NCBI RefSeq assembly: GCF_004359215.1
Contig: NC_090617.1
Coordinates: 3,669,649 to 3,733,648 of the forward strand
DNA length: 64,000 bases
DNA from: Bremia lactucae
Lineage: Eukaryota; Oomycota; Peronosporomycetes; Peronosporales; Peronosporaceae
Direction: 5' to 3'
The position numbers and the translations under genes were made by a program. Shown here in pieces: positions 53,335 through 63,669 of the stretch (its first letter is position 1; each line of letters opens with the position of its first letter). The notes below the pieces were generated by a model. The model ran no database searches, was not told the DNA's origin, and saw only the letters and a program-made list of their open reading frames with translations.

Positions 53335-54900
53335 ATGGACACTGCGCCACAGCAGCGAGTTCTGGCCGATGGCTGGGGCGACCAAAGCTCAGGCAGCGTC
53401 TTCTGCGCCGAATCAAGTCTACGCTACATCTACGAAAGCAATGGTGAGTACACCTTTTCGGCCCCACCGCGGAGCTTTAGCCAAAGCACCACGCGCAAGG
53501 GCCATCCCATTCTCAAGCAAGACTACACGACCGAGAGCGAATTAAAGCGCCAGGGTGTGAATGAATTTGAAGCAGCAATCGCTCGGGCTTGCACCGTCAT
53601 TCGCAAACAAGCTGGAACGATGCCGCACTCATTCTGCGAGTGTGCCGTGTGTTTTAGCACGAATGCGTACGCGCAGCTCTCGTCGTGTGGCCACACGTTC
53701 CATCCAAATTGTTTTTTAAGATGGTTTCGATTGAATCAGTCGTGTCCGCTCTGTCGTAGTACAGTAGACAAGGTGCAATTGGCACCGACGATTGAGGTGC
53801 AGGACGAGCTTGAGGCCATTATGGCGGAACTGGACCCGGAGCCGCTTCGTATCGAGGCTCCGCAGCCCAAACTGTCCGAAAGAAACGGACTTATTGGGTC
53901 ACTTGGATCAAATACTGATCACCTTTTATCGTTCTCTGATGCAACGTTTGATACGGATATGGAACTTGCGAATTTAGACGACGCGAGTGCTGATAGGACG
54001 CAGTCTAGAGGCTTTGAAATAGGGAGAAACGACGTGACAGATCAAGAGGGATCCATAGATATGGACATCGATACTTTCAATCAAGCAGAAGGCGAGAACG
54101 AGAGCTATGCGGTGTCGAGCATGTACCAGTTCCCCCCGTCGTCGGCTACGCCAAATTACTGGAATGTACTGAATCAGGACATTGGACCGTGGATTGGACC
54201 GCCTGCGCCAGCTGTACCGCCTTTGGTATCGCATTCTAGAGGTTTGGTACATCTCGCACCTAAAACGGATGCCAAAGTTGCGCAATATAACAACCAATCA
54301 CCAGCGACCTCGGCTGTCGAAGTGGCAACGGCCCGACGTGTGGTGGCATGCCGTTGCACTGGTGGATGTCGAAATGGCCGCTGTGCGTGTGTAAAAGATG
54401 GCGCCATGTGCGGCGCATCGTGCCGCTGTACCTCATGCAAGAATCCTTTTCTGATGGTGCAGGCGACAGGCGCGAACATTGATGCGCTCTTGAAGGACAG
54501 CTGTTTTATGCAAAATGTATCCAAAACGCGGGATATGGTGCAGCGATTGCAAGAATCTGTGACAGTGCCGTGTTGTAGTGCTGTAGTCCAAGTCGTCAAT
54601 TGTGTTCATGGCTACATTTGTAAGCCATGCAGTCGCCGTTATGATTTTTCGTGGTGTCATCAGAAGCTATTGGATAGTGAGCGTGGTTTGCGCAATCATT
54701 GTGCAATCTGCAAAAGATGTTGTGACCACCGTGACAGGCATTGCCACGACTGTGGTCGATGCTACTTTGCTGGCGTTTCTGCTGGAATCTTGTGCCCGTG
54801 TAAGGAAGCTTCACGACACAAAAAACGACTGGAAGCTGCGAGGAAAGATAAAAGTGAAGATGACGAGGATGAAGCGGACGGGGAATGCTGTATAATGTAG
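53335..54900 (+). CDS. RING-H2 and CXC cysteine-rich protein
   Basis: An intronless 521-residue protein. Residues 103-140 form a RING-H2 (C3H2C3) finger: CAVC, 11 residues, CGHTFHPNC, 10 residues, CPLC. It is a probable E3 ubiquitin ligase module. An acidic linker follows (about 160-270). Residues about 340-372 form a CRC/CXC-type cluster (CRCTGGCRNGRCACVKDG, then CGASCRCTSCKNPF), like one half of the tesmin/TSO1 DNA-binding domain. The C-terminal 100 residues are Cys/His-rich (NHCAICKRCCDHRDRHCHDC), possibly another zinc module, then a Lys/Asp/Glu tail. The protein ends CCIM, which fits a CaaX prenylation box. I know of no named protein with this exact combination. The start is the first ATG in a long frame and gives a plausible N-terminus. 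Confidence 0.88.
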   Translation: MDTAPQQRVLADGWGDQSSGSVFCAESSLRYIYESNGEYTFSAPPRSFSQSTTRKGHPILKQDYTTESELKRQGVNEFEAAIARACTVIRKQAGTMPHSFCECAVCFSTNAYAQLSSCGHTFHPNCFLRWFRLNQSCPLCRSTVDKVQLAPTIEVQDELEAIMAELDPEPLRIEAPQPKLSERNGLIGSLGSNTDHLLSFSDATFDTDMELANLDDASADRTQSRGFEIGRNDVTDQEGSIDMDIDTFNQAEGENESYAVSSMYQFPPSSATPNYWNVLNQDIGPWIGPPAPAVPPLVSHSRGLVHLAPKTDAKVAQYNNQSPATSAVEVATARRVVACRCTGGCRNGRCACVKDGAMCGASCRCTSCKNPFLMVQATGANIDALLKDSCFMQNVSKTRDMVQRLQESVTVPCCSAVVQVVNCVHGYICKPCSRRYDFSWCHQKLLDSERGLRNHCAICKRCCDHRDRHCHDCGRCYFAGVSAGILCPCKEASRHKKRLEAARKDKSEDDEDEADGECCIM

Positions 54901-55402
54901 AGTTTTTGTGTCGAAAGTGTTAGTGGTTACTACAAGTCTTTAGTCATTTTTAAAAGACACAAATTGTATGACATAGAGAACTACGATTCCAAAAAACTGG
55001 CACTTGAACCCACGTGAGAATTAGTTGAAGAATTTTTGAGAAATTACTCTCAAGATACTTAAGTAAATTCGGGCCGAATAAATCGTGAAATGTTTAGATC
55101 TTCCATATTTCGACCAACTTGTAAAATGTTCCGAGCAATCTGGCATCGGCCAGACAGCTAGTGCGCGCCTGTATTGGCGTGTAGATGCATAAGATCGCAA
55201 TATTAATGGACAGGTGTCATATCACAGTTCTCTTGATTGATTGCAACAAGCTTGAGCTACGATGCGGAGCTAAGACGGTATGTACGATACGCAGATATAT
55301 GTAAGCTATTTCTTTCGTCGGCCAGGAAAAACGATTATTTTTTGCTCGAGATTTACCAATCGGAACATGAAATCAATTTCATTTTCCAAAAACTCATCGC
55401 CG
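54901..55402. other. Intergenic between convergent genes
   Basis: About 500 bp between the stop codons of the RING gene and exportin-6. Holds their 3' UTRs; no gene. Confidence 0.6.
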
Positions 55403-58400
55403 TTAATATTGTGCTTTGATCACCTTCAAATCATTTAAAAACGCGACCACTTCCTGCGTAAACGTTGGCAGATCTACATGACCACTCCATTGCAGGCACT
55501 CGCCTCTCATCTTAGAAGCCGCTTCAAGTTGCGGCTGTGTCAAAATACCTTGGACGTATCCATCTAGAAACACTTGATAAAATGAGGCAAAGTCCACAGC
55601 TGCAACGCGAAGAAGTAGCTGAATGACTTCGTCTTGCAGCAAATTCATTTCGCCACGGGTCAAAATGTTCATCAGTGTCGAGAGAAATCCCAGGCGCAAT
55701 TCGCTTTGGAAACCAGCAAAGGCAAATAATCCTTGAGCGGTGTCGACCCGGTCGAGCAATTCTAACACTTGTTTGCAGAGACGTGGCGCTAAGTTGGAGC
55801 CCTCGCGGCTTAACACACTCGCAAGACTTTGAAAGATAGACAAGAAGTAGGCGTGGGCTTGGTCCGACGCATACCCACGCTCGCGGACGCCATCAGAAGT
55901 AAATTGCCCCGAGTAGACGATAAAGAAGCGGTAATGCTTTTCTAGCAGCTGCTCAATTAGCGCCACATAGTAGGACAATATAATTGAGTCACTTTCCGGA
56001 TGGGAAAAGATCACCTACACCATACCACGACGAAATAAAAAATTAAAAATACTTAGGCAATACAAGTTTTCTAAAGCTAAGCTCACCTCCTTTAATGGCC
56101 CAAAACACAAGTCAAGAATGCTTTGTACGAAAGATGAAAACACTGTCGTCGGTTCTTCAACAACAGTTTTCAGTAGCTCCAAAAAGCCACAAAGTACCAT
56201 TAATCCAGCATTACTGTGGTTGTAGAGTCTGCGACACAGCAAATTTGTTAGACTAAAGAGACCTTAAAGCATTAAAATTCTGCACGTGGCACGTACACTT
56301 CTGATAGTTGCGAATCATCAAAAATGTCCACGAACGTGCGCATGATCTCTGCTACGGTACTCTTCGGCATTTCTTTCCGAATAGACTTCAGCATCTGGGC
56401 GTATAGACGTATAATTGCATTGACTACCTTAAGTGCATTTTTAATATGATTCTTTGACTGAGGAACGCTTGAGCTTGCCAGTTTGCGAATCACAGTAAAA
56501 TACGTTGTCAGCAGCGCCATTAACGATGAAAAAGTGGCATCATACACCGAGAAGAATGCATCCTTGACCACCTTGGGTTTTGTCTCGACCGAGCGAGCAA
56601 GACTACGCACCAAGTAGAGGTCTCTTTTTAGCTGAACAACCAAAGGGTGTTCAAGAACGCGCTGCTCATTTTGCTGCAGTGCCACTGCAGACTGATTAAT
56701 CGACTCGTGAATCGGGACCAATAACGCTTTATAAGCATTTTTCCAAGGAAGGAGTCCTTCAGACGCACTACTAGTCCCACGAAGTGATACACCAGAGCTA
56801 AGAATCGAATTTGATGTCGAAGTGTAAAGATCGCCTTGGATCGCTAGCGGTAAATGCAAGCTGAATTGGTGTATGTGAGCTTGAAGCTGTATCATTGACG
56901 GTATGTGTGCCATGTCTTCGTATGGCAATACGAAACCAAGATTCGCAAGCAGTTGCATCGAGTTTCGCATCACAGCTAACGGAGACGGCACGATACTCGT
57001 ATCAAGGGTTTGCAGAAGCACTTGTAGAACCTTTTCTGAAGCATCGAGCACGTCTTGTCGTGCACCAGTCTTAATAACAAATGGAATGCAACTTAAGCAG
57101 CACCTAATACTCGTAAGCACTTCACATTGCAATTCAGCATAAGCGTTGCCCCGAGTGTGGAGTCTATGTTGCACCGTATAGTCCGAAATAGTGATAAATA
57201 AATACAGGATTTGCCAGCCCGCCATTTGTAGCTTCACGTCTTCGCTCACGCTGTAGTGCGTGGCACATGCACTCGACAATACGGCACAATTTATTGTCAA
57301 GTCACGAATTATACACTGTTGCTGCTCCCACTGGTCGGACTGCTGAGAAAGAACAGCCATTTCATGAATGTGAAACAAAACCTGCTCCGCAACACGTTGG
57401 ACACATGGCAACATCATTTCCAGCAGTGGAATCGCGCAACCAGGAAGTGCAGCAATGCGTCGAATTATTGCAACACAGTCTACGACAAACTGCTTTCTTT
57501 CCGAGAGTTCGACCATCGTGGCAGAACTATCCCCGGTGGCAACGTCCGTTCTCATTTGAGCCAAGTCTTGATAGGAACTTTGACCGTACGCCTCACCCAT
57601 GCTATTCATCTCCAATGCAGCTACAGTTTCAAGATCTTCATGGTCGCCATGCGTTCCAGCGTCGTCTCCGTCATCTAACTCTTCCAATTGAGCTCGATTT
57701 GACTCGTACCTTACACGCTCCACGAGATGCAGCATGACGGCGACAAGACCCTTTTCATACGTCATCAATACATCACGTACTTGTTCATTCGACGCGCCTT
57801 CCGACACCTCCATCTCTTCAATATACGACACGACCACCTCCCACACTTTTAAGCAATTTAAAAACCCTTCGACATGCGGCTGTTGCGTTGTAAACACGAG
57901 CATCGACTGCAGAAACGATTGTAACAAATATTTATACGTCGACGCTTCGACGCGCTTGAGATGCTGGGCAACAAAAAGCTCAATAAATTCGCTCAATTTG
58001 TCCTGATATTGATCTGTTGCTCGATTTAGCAGCTGATTTTCCGCTGTTTCTTGCAGTAAAGTGCACAGTCCAAGCATCACATGGCCCACGATTCCATCAG
58101 CTTTAACAGGTAGAAACCGCTTTCCCATGAACTCAGCCAAACACTGGAGTGCCGTCACACACGAAGCCCCTACAAAAATCGTCCCGCCTCTTTTCATAAT
58201 TCCTTCCCAATTCCTCGCTACGGCAAATAGCAAGGTTATCCACGCCTCGTCCACATGCTCAGCTACCGATGCCCACGTGGCAAAATGATTCAAAGTTGCA
58301 AGTGCCGCGTTGGCGATTTGATCCTGCTGTGCAATGACCTGATTTTCTCCGCTTGTCAGCATTAATTGGTTACACTCTTTTAACACGTTGGCAAGCAACG

Positions 58401-58965
58401 AGAGCAAAATCGGTAGCTCAGCCGATAATCGTAGCTTCGCTCGTCTCTTTACCGTGGCAAAAACCAAAGCATCGTCCCGTCCAAATTCTTCCACGACGAC
58501 ACTTAGCAGCTTAAGACCGCTTTCTCTCGTGGGCTCACTAATGATAAGGGCCTCTACCTGGCTCATAAAGTCTGGCCATTTACTTTCACCCTGTTCCACG
58601 CCTGGCCATTGAATTCTTGCAATATCTGCCACCACTTTGCGAACCTTTCGCCGCACAAAGGCTAGCGGGGAAACCGCTGTGATTGCATTCGAGATAAGAT
58701 AGCTCCACGCAAACTTACGGACTTGCAGTTGCTCGGAGGCTGAAAGATGGATCCATCGCTTGGCAACATACTCCTCCAACGTCGTGGCAGCAAACCAGAG
58801 CGCGTATTCATTTTGAGAGGTGGATAATATTTGGAACAGTACAGGTAAACACGCCGCGGGCGTCTCTTTAAAGCGATTCAATTGCTCTTCTAGCTGTTGC
58901 TTCTCCCCGGAAGGCGTCGTAGGGTCTAGCACGCGGCGCAGTGCGCCCTCGAGCTCGGCAATCAT
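55403..58965 (-). CDS. XPO6: Exportin-6
   Basis: Three exons on the minus strand give about 1140 residues; human exportin-6 has 1125. Exon 1 runs from 58965 to about 56300, exon 2 from about 56240 to 56087 and exon 3 from 56014 to 55403. The last intron (56015-56086, GTGAGC...GTGTAG) is clear. The first junction is not: no canonical donor after FVDIFDDSQLSE has the phase needed for the visible acceptors. Recognisable family features are an N-terminal importin-beta/Xpo1-like HEAT region (FVRRKVRKVVADIARIQWP), the phrase RAQLEELDDGDDAG near residue 430, which matches QAQLEELDD in exportin-6, and the HEAT block NAGLMVLCGFLELLKTVV. Exportin-6 is the Ran-dependent exporter of actin-profilin from the nucleus. 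The gene diverges from the gene at 59017. Confidence 0.85.
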
Positions 58966-59016
58966 TGATTGTCAGAATGTATGTGAAACTTATGTGCACC
59001 ACACACTACTTTGACA
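58966..59016. promoter_or_regulatory. 51-bp divergent promoter region
   Basis: Only 51 bases separate the ATG of exportin-6 (minus) from the ATG at 59017 (plus). Core promoters of the two genes must overlap or lie within each other's 5' coding ends. No distinct element is identifiable. Confidence 0.55.
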
Positions 59017-59819
59017 ATGATTCCGCGCTCGTACGCAAGCGACGGCAACAGAAAGTGGCTATTGTTCGCGAGGGAAGCGGCCAATGAGCTAATATTTACT
59101 GTGATTTTGCAACAAGATTCTGCTGTAATGGGACAAACCCATGTTGATGCAGATGGGCTCGAGAAGCACGTAAGAAGAATATAATTAGTAATTGCAAGGT
59201 GGCGTTTTGTTGTTAATATTGTTGCTGCTGAAGAGCGAGGAGCTAGGGCTCGAAATTGACGCTCATGCGTTTAGGAAACTTCTTTTGGTTCGTTTTTGGT
59301 GGAGTTTCGAGCGTAATTTAATGAAAAATAATTGGAATTTGTATATGATAGAGAGCGCTAGAGCAGCATTCATGCGTGGATGTGGAGATTGAGACGGAGA
59401 ATGGCGTGGTGAAAGAGTTTTTTCTGGCGCTGACGTACGAATTTGGGCCATCAATCTCTCGAAAGGGATATTTTCAGCTGCCAATTGTCGCACATGATGT
59501 ACCACAGTGCCTTGTGGACTTGCTGTCGAGCATTCACGCCGAAGCACCGCAGCCGATACTGTCAGAGCAGCAGAAAGCGCATGTCGAAGCGACAAGGAAA
59601 GTGGCAGCTGCAGCGGAAAGCAAAGCGAGCGGGAAAAATCTAAGCGCAAATTTTAAAAGCACACAGGAGACCAACGATCATGCTGCTGAATTACAGAGCT
59701 CACGGAATGAAGCGACTTTAACGATGAATCCGATGATTTTGAAGCGAAGACACATGCCAGCAGGAACTATGTATGTAATTGGGCCTGAACCTGACTTGTT
59801 TTGGCTTTTTAATGACTAG
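59017..59819 (+). CDS. Small three-exon protein, PAXX-like candidate
   Basis: Proposed exons are 59017-59169, 59234-59287 and 59367-59819 (51 + 18 + 150 residues = 219). Intron 1 is 64 bp (GTAAGA...CTGAAG) and intron 2 is 79 bp (GTTCGT...GAGCAG); all joins are in phase 0. The layout suggests a beta-rich head (NELIFTVILQQD), a helix (SEELGLEIDAHAFRKLL) and a strand pair (VDVEIETENGVV), then a helix, a disordered Ala/Ser/Lys linker and a C-terminal motif TMNPMILKRRHMPAGT. This order, the length and the NP..K+..PAG tail resemble PAXX, the XRCC4-superfamily factor that binds Ku in end joining (human PAXX is 204 residues). Similarity is weak and from memory; it may be a different family. Intron 2 has a weak donor, so the middle exon is less certain. 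Confidence 0.6.
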
Positions 59820-60360
59820 CTTGAATACATGCAGGCGTCGAAGAGGCTCTAAGGGGGCTAAGCTGGTCAAAAAGTAAACCAAACATCCATTCGCAATTGC
59901 CTTTTTGCCCATGCCTCAACGAGAATGGTCTTGAGAGCATTAATGTTTTTACATACCACCTATTGTATGGACAAACCTAGTATTATTGTCAACTTTAGCC
60001 CATTTTGCGCACGTCTTTCGATGGATGAATAAACATGATCGCTTGCTACAGCGTCGCGTATTACTCTGCCTCGGTCACACTGCTGTGTCACCACGCGATT
60101 CTTATAATTATTCTCGTTGGGGCCCCACCATTGCAAGTTAAATGAGAAGAAAAACCGGGGAAGCTTGTTGAGTTTAAAGCACTTCCACTTACACAATTGT
60201 GTTGACTCTACGATAAGTTTTAAATTTCAGATTCGTAATGGGTATCATGTCCCAAGTTGCCACATAATCAGAAACAATATGTATTAGAATTCTGCAAGTG
60301 GTCCCTATGATACTACTAGCTCATGTTACAACACCATGACCACCATTTGTATCCGTGTCA
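59820..60360. other. Intergenic between convergent genes
   Basis: 3' flanks of the PAXX-like gene and the M96-type gene. No gene is supported. Confidence 0.6.
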
Positions 60361-61557
60361 TCAGATTTCTATGTCCGCAAGTGTATCCTGAAGCAATAAC
60401 TTGTCTAGCGCACTGGTAATTTCGTTCATATCTTCATGCACTGAACTCTGTAGAATCTCGTGAAAGTCCTCGACTTGGAAAGTCGAGATGCCAAACCGGA
60501 CAGGTACTTGACGAACACACACACGCACGAGCGTCACGTTTTCATCCACCGTGGGTTCAATACAGATCCATCCCGTCTCATCCGCATGCATGCCTTGAAA
60601 AATGCCTTCTCCCTCCGAATGCGTTTTCCAGACAAAAACCGTGCGATGGTCTTCACTAAATCGGCGCACGACATATCGTTTTAAAACCGAGACCGTGGCA
60701 TTGGACGCAAGTGTTTGGACCACACGATACCGAATGACACTAATGTCGTTCGACCCAGCAACTTCCCCAAAATCATCTCGAAAGTGCTGTCGATGGAAGA
60801 GTTTCCCCAATTGCCACATAGTCTGTTGTGTATGGGCATAGCTAAATGGTTCGGTCAACTTTTGACGCCATTCAAAGTAATCGACTTCATTGTCCTCATC
60901 GCGCCGCTTGCAGGACGTCACGACACCGTCGGCCATGCCTTTAAAATCAAGAACCTGATCGGTCTGAGCGTACATTTCGTGAACCCTTCGAAGATGTCCT
61001 CGAAACATCATGAAATCAAATGGTGGGATCGAAGGGAATAGCGAGTCTTGGGAGTCCATTGAATCTCGCGAGGACGCGTTCGACACTTTCTCGGTGAGCT
61101 CGAGAATGCACGACGCTTTCGTCTCGGCTGCCGCCACGAGAAGACGTTGCTCTGCTTGTGCACGCAAGAGCTTGTCACGTTCTTCCATCGCCACAATTTC
61201 CCAAGCTTTGCCATGCGCATTGGCTTGAAGGCTTCGTTGGACGTGTTCAAGCTTCAGTGTGAGGGTTTTGACCATTTGTCGAAGCGTATTGCGCTCGGCT
61301 TTAATGCGCTGGTGGTAGATTCGCTTCCGTATTGCTTCCTTCTCGCTGCGACTTTTGTGTTGTACCGAAAGACTCACGTATTGACGCACGGGACACTTGA
61401 GACTCGATTCCCCTTCCTTCTGAACGTCTGGCGCCAAGTACGTGGTCGTCGCGGCACCCCTCGCGACGACGATACTGCTGGGCTGCCGCAGGTTGTCAGA
61501 CCTCGCGAGGCCAAGCACCTTCGTCCTATCCTCTGTAAAAGCGGCTTTTGTGGCCAT
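60361..61557 (-). CDS. M96-type basic-helix/START-like protein
   Basis: An intronless 398-residue protein. Residues about 70-115 form a basic region running into a coiled coil (SEKEAIRKRIYHQRIKAERN, then LRQMVKTLTLKLEHVQRSL), similar to bZIP proteins. A second helical segment follows at about 120-160. Residues about 185-375 have the START-like C-terminal fold typical of the oomycete M96 mating-specific family, with FEWRQKLTEPFSYAHTQQTM, VVRRFSEDHRTVFVWKTHSE and GMHADETGWICIEPT. This large oomycete family was named after a mating-induced Phytophthora gene. DNA binding plus a ligand-like domain suggests a transcription factor, which is inference. A broken relative lies 880 bp upstream on the same strand. 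Confidence 0.8.
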   Translation of the reverse strand: MATKAAFTEDRTKVLGLARSDNLRQPSSIVVARGAATTTYLAPDVQKEGESSLKCPVRQYVSLSVQHKSRSEKEAIRKRIYHQRIKAERNTLRQMVKTLTLKLEHVQRSLQANAHGKAWEIVAMEERDKLLRAQAEQRLLVAAAETKASCILELTEKVSNASSRDSMDSQDSLFPSIPPFDFMMFRGHLRRVHEMYAQTDQVLDFKGMADGVVTSCKRRDEDNEVDYFEWRQKLTEPFSYAHTQQTMWQLGKLFHRQHFRDDFGEVAGSNDISVIRYRVVQTLASNATVSVLKRYVVRRFSEDHRTVFVWKTHSEGEGIFQGMHADETGWICIEPTVDENVTLVRVCVRQVPVRFGISTFQVEDFHEILQSSVHEDMNEITSALDKLLLQDTLADIEI

Positions 61558-62435
61558 TTGAGCGGTTAAAAACTTCTTGCGCTAGAGGTGATTGCGCTAC
61601 CAATCTCACCATGCGCTCTTACAGTGGACAGACTGCACAGACCTTTAATCAAGAATAGTGCTCTTTGAATTCTTACGAAAGGGTTTTTGTTGAATCAATT
61701 TTGGTATGTCAATCGATCACTTTAAGTGAAGCATATCTCGGTAAAGGCCTGATTTATAGCTTGGTGATCGTCAATTTTAAGAGCTCGTCCTTTAAATCAG
61801 AGCTTTAAATTGCATGTGTTCAAAGTGCAATATTTTTAGCGACTTGAGCACAGGAGATGTTGCTGCCCGAACCCTACCTCATTTCAGTAATAGTCAGTTG
61901 TCACGCTAATCGTGTCAGCATCCTTGCCGTTTCTGATTTGTAAATGCGACACGACAATGGTAAGGGATCCTCAATATCGCGGAATTATTGCTTAATTCGT
62001 TGCTCACCCTTAATATAAGCCATCGGGCTTTGATACTACTGATTCACTAGGATCAGCGAAAATCCAAGGAGTCTGCAATTAGATTAACGAAGATCTAAAA
62101 GCTTTATGACCCGCTCTGCAGCAAATTAATTGACGAATCGATGCATGACATGGTTGCGCCTTGTGCTTAAATTATGGCCCATCACTGCGACATGCCAGCA
62201 ATTAAGGATATGCAAGTACTGCACGACAGCTGTTAAGGATCTGCATGACGGAAGCCATTTATTGCGATGTATTTGATTGGCTACATGCACACCGGTAAAT
62301 GGTGACTAATCCAATCATTACAAGGGACGTCAATCAACAGCCCAATTGCATTGGCGCTTCATTAAACTAAATTAAAAAAAGAAACAGCAGGTGGGTGCCT
62401 CTAATTTAAAAAATCAGTAATATCGAGCTTGCGCA
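61558..62435. other. Intergenic, 5' flank of the M96-type gene
   Basis: No gene is supported. Presumably contains the promoter of the 60361-61557 gene in its left part. Confidence 0.55.
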
Positions 62436-62672
62436 TCATCTCGCAAGAGAACATTGACCCTTGCGCACACACTTTTGGCAATCTGCTTTCCCGATCTCAA
62501 TAATCGTGTCGGCAAATTCCTTCAGCGTGCCTTCCAAACTCACCACGGAACTAAATGGCATTGGAATGGATCGCGAGATCGTTTCAATCACTGACTCCGT
62601 GCCGTCCGCCCTTTGCCGTATAACACCCCCCCCCCCCGATTCGTCATTATGCATGCCAGCGTACGGCTCCAC
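62436..62672 (-). pseudogene. M96-type gene remnant, C-terminal end
   Basis: The 78-residue frame contains SIPMPFSSVVSLEGTLKEFA and ends GKADCQKCVRKGQC. It corresponds to the last part of the START-like domain of the M96 family (equivalent to the RQVPVRFGISTFQVEDFHEI region of the neighbour). A homopolymer of 12 C's at about 62626-62637 runs through it, and the upstream domain is missing. It is a truncated, dead tandem copy or a frameshifted gene end. Confidence 0.6.
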
Positions 62673-63142
62673 CTCCTTCAGTAAATTTGCGCCAAACCAT
62701 TACCAATCTTTTGAATAAAGTCGTATAATCCCGAATCACAGCTGGGAATCCGACCAAAAATGTCTACGAATTAACGCGAAATGCAGTCCGGTGCTACATA
62801 TAGTAACCTTTTGTCAGAGCCACTAATTATTTTTTAGGAATTATGGAAGGAGGACAGAAAAATTGTGGTTACGCGATATTTGTGTGATTTCACCACCCTT
62901 ATTCTTTTCTGTGGGGAACGAAAAAACAGTTGCTGCACCCGATAAGCATTGATAAAGAGTGAAATAAACATGTTATTGGATACGCTCACAAGTTATGACA
63001 AACCATTAAAGCACGATAAATTACACAGATGCTTTGGTCTAATTTCGCTAGTTTAAATTCCCATACAAATTTGAGTATTTCGCATGGGAGCCGGAACTAA
63101 AAATAAAAAGAGGAATTTTCTAAACGCACCCTGTAGTGGAGC
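62673..63142. other. No supported gene
   Basis: AT-rich DNA between the M96 remnant and the LTR. Nothing recognisable. Confidence 0.55.
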
Positions 63143-63592
63143 TGTAACGGGGCACTGCGACTTGTACTGTTTCAGTACAAGTCCACTTCACACTGCTTCA
63201 GATGTGAGTGGTGCCTCTCGTTAGGTGACGTACCCTGTACGTATAGAGGAAGACTTCTCTTAAGGCAAGTTAGCTTAAGAGTGTAAAATGAAAACTGTAT
63301 TAATATAGTTAAGTGTCTTTTTAATCTATCTTTGTAAATGTTGTCTTAACTATAAACTAATACAAAACATGTAAATGAATTCTTATCTATCTTATCTCGT
63401 AACTCTCTTTGATTACTTCTACAGCTGATTAGTCTGCGGAATAAATAGACATAATGGTCTATACCTATTTATGGATAAGAATTCAGGAAATTACTATTTA
63501 AAGTAATTTCCTCCAAATATTATCTACCTTTTGGATAATATTAATTAACAATCTTTTATTGTTAATTTCATGTAACGATACACCCCGTTACA
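63143..63592 (-). repeat. 3' LTR, family A
   Basis: 450 bp, from TGTAACGGGGCACTGCG to ATACACCCCGTTACA. It is the inverse orientation of the LTR at 1374 and appears full length. A purine tract abuts it on the right (minus-strand sense), so it is the 3' LTR of a minus-strand element that continues beyond the window. Confidence 0.88.
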
Positions 63593-63605
63593 TCACCCCT
63601 CCCTT
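63593..63605 (-). promoter_or_regulatory. Polypurine tract
   Basis: On the minus strand AAGGGAGGGGTGA directly precedes the LTR's TGTAACGG. The same layout, GGGATAGGGTGA then TGTAA, is found at element C (21023-21034). Confidence 0.75.
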
Positions 63606-63669
63606 AAACGACAATCACTCTGAATGTCATTAGGTGGAGTGGTCGCTAAATGACCACTTAATTTTTAAA

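Noticed and set aside
59376..59819. Gene starting at the GTG/ATG near 59376 as a complete 147-residue protein
   Set aside because: A GTG start is unlikely in an oomycete, and two in-phase introns connect it to an upstream ATG with continuous protein-like sequence.
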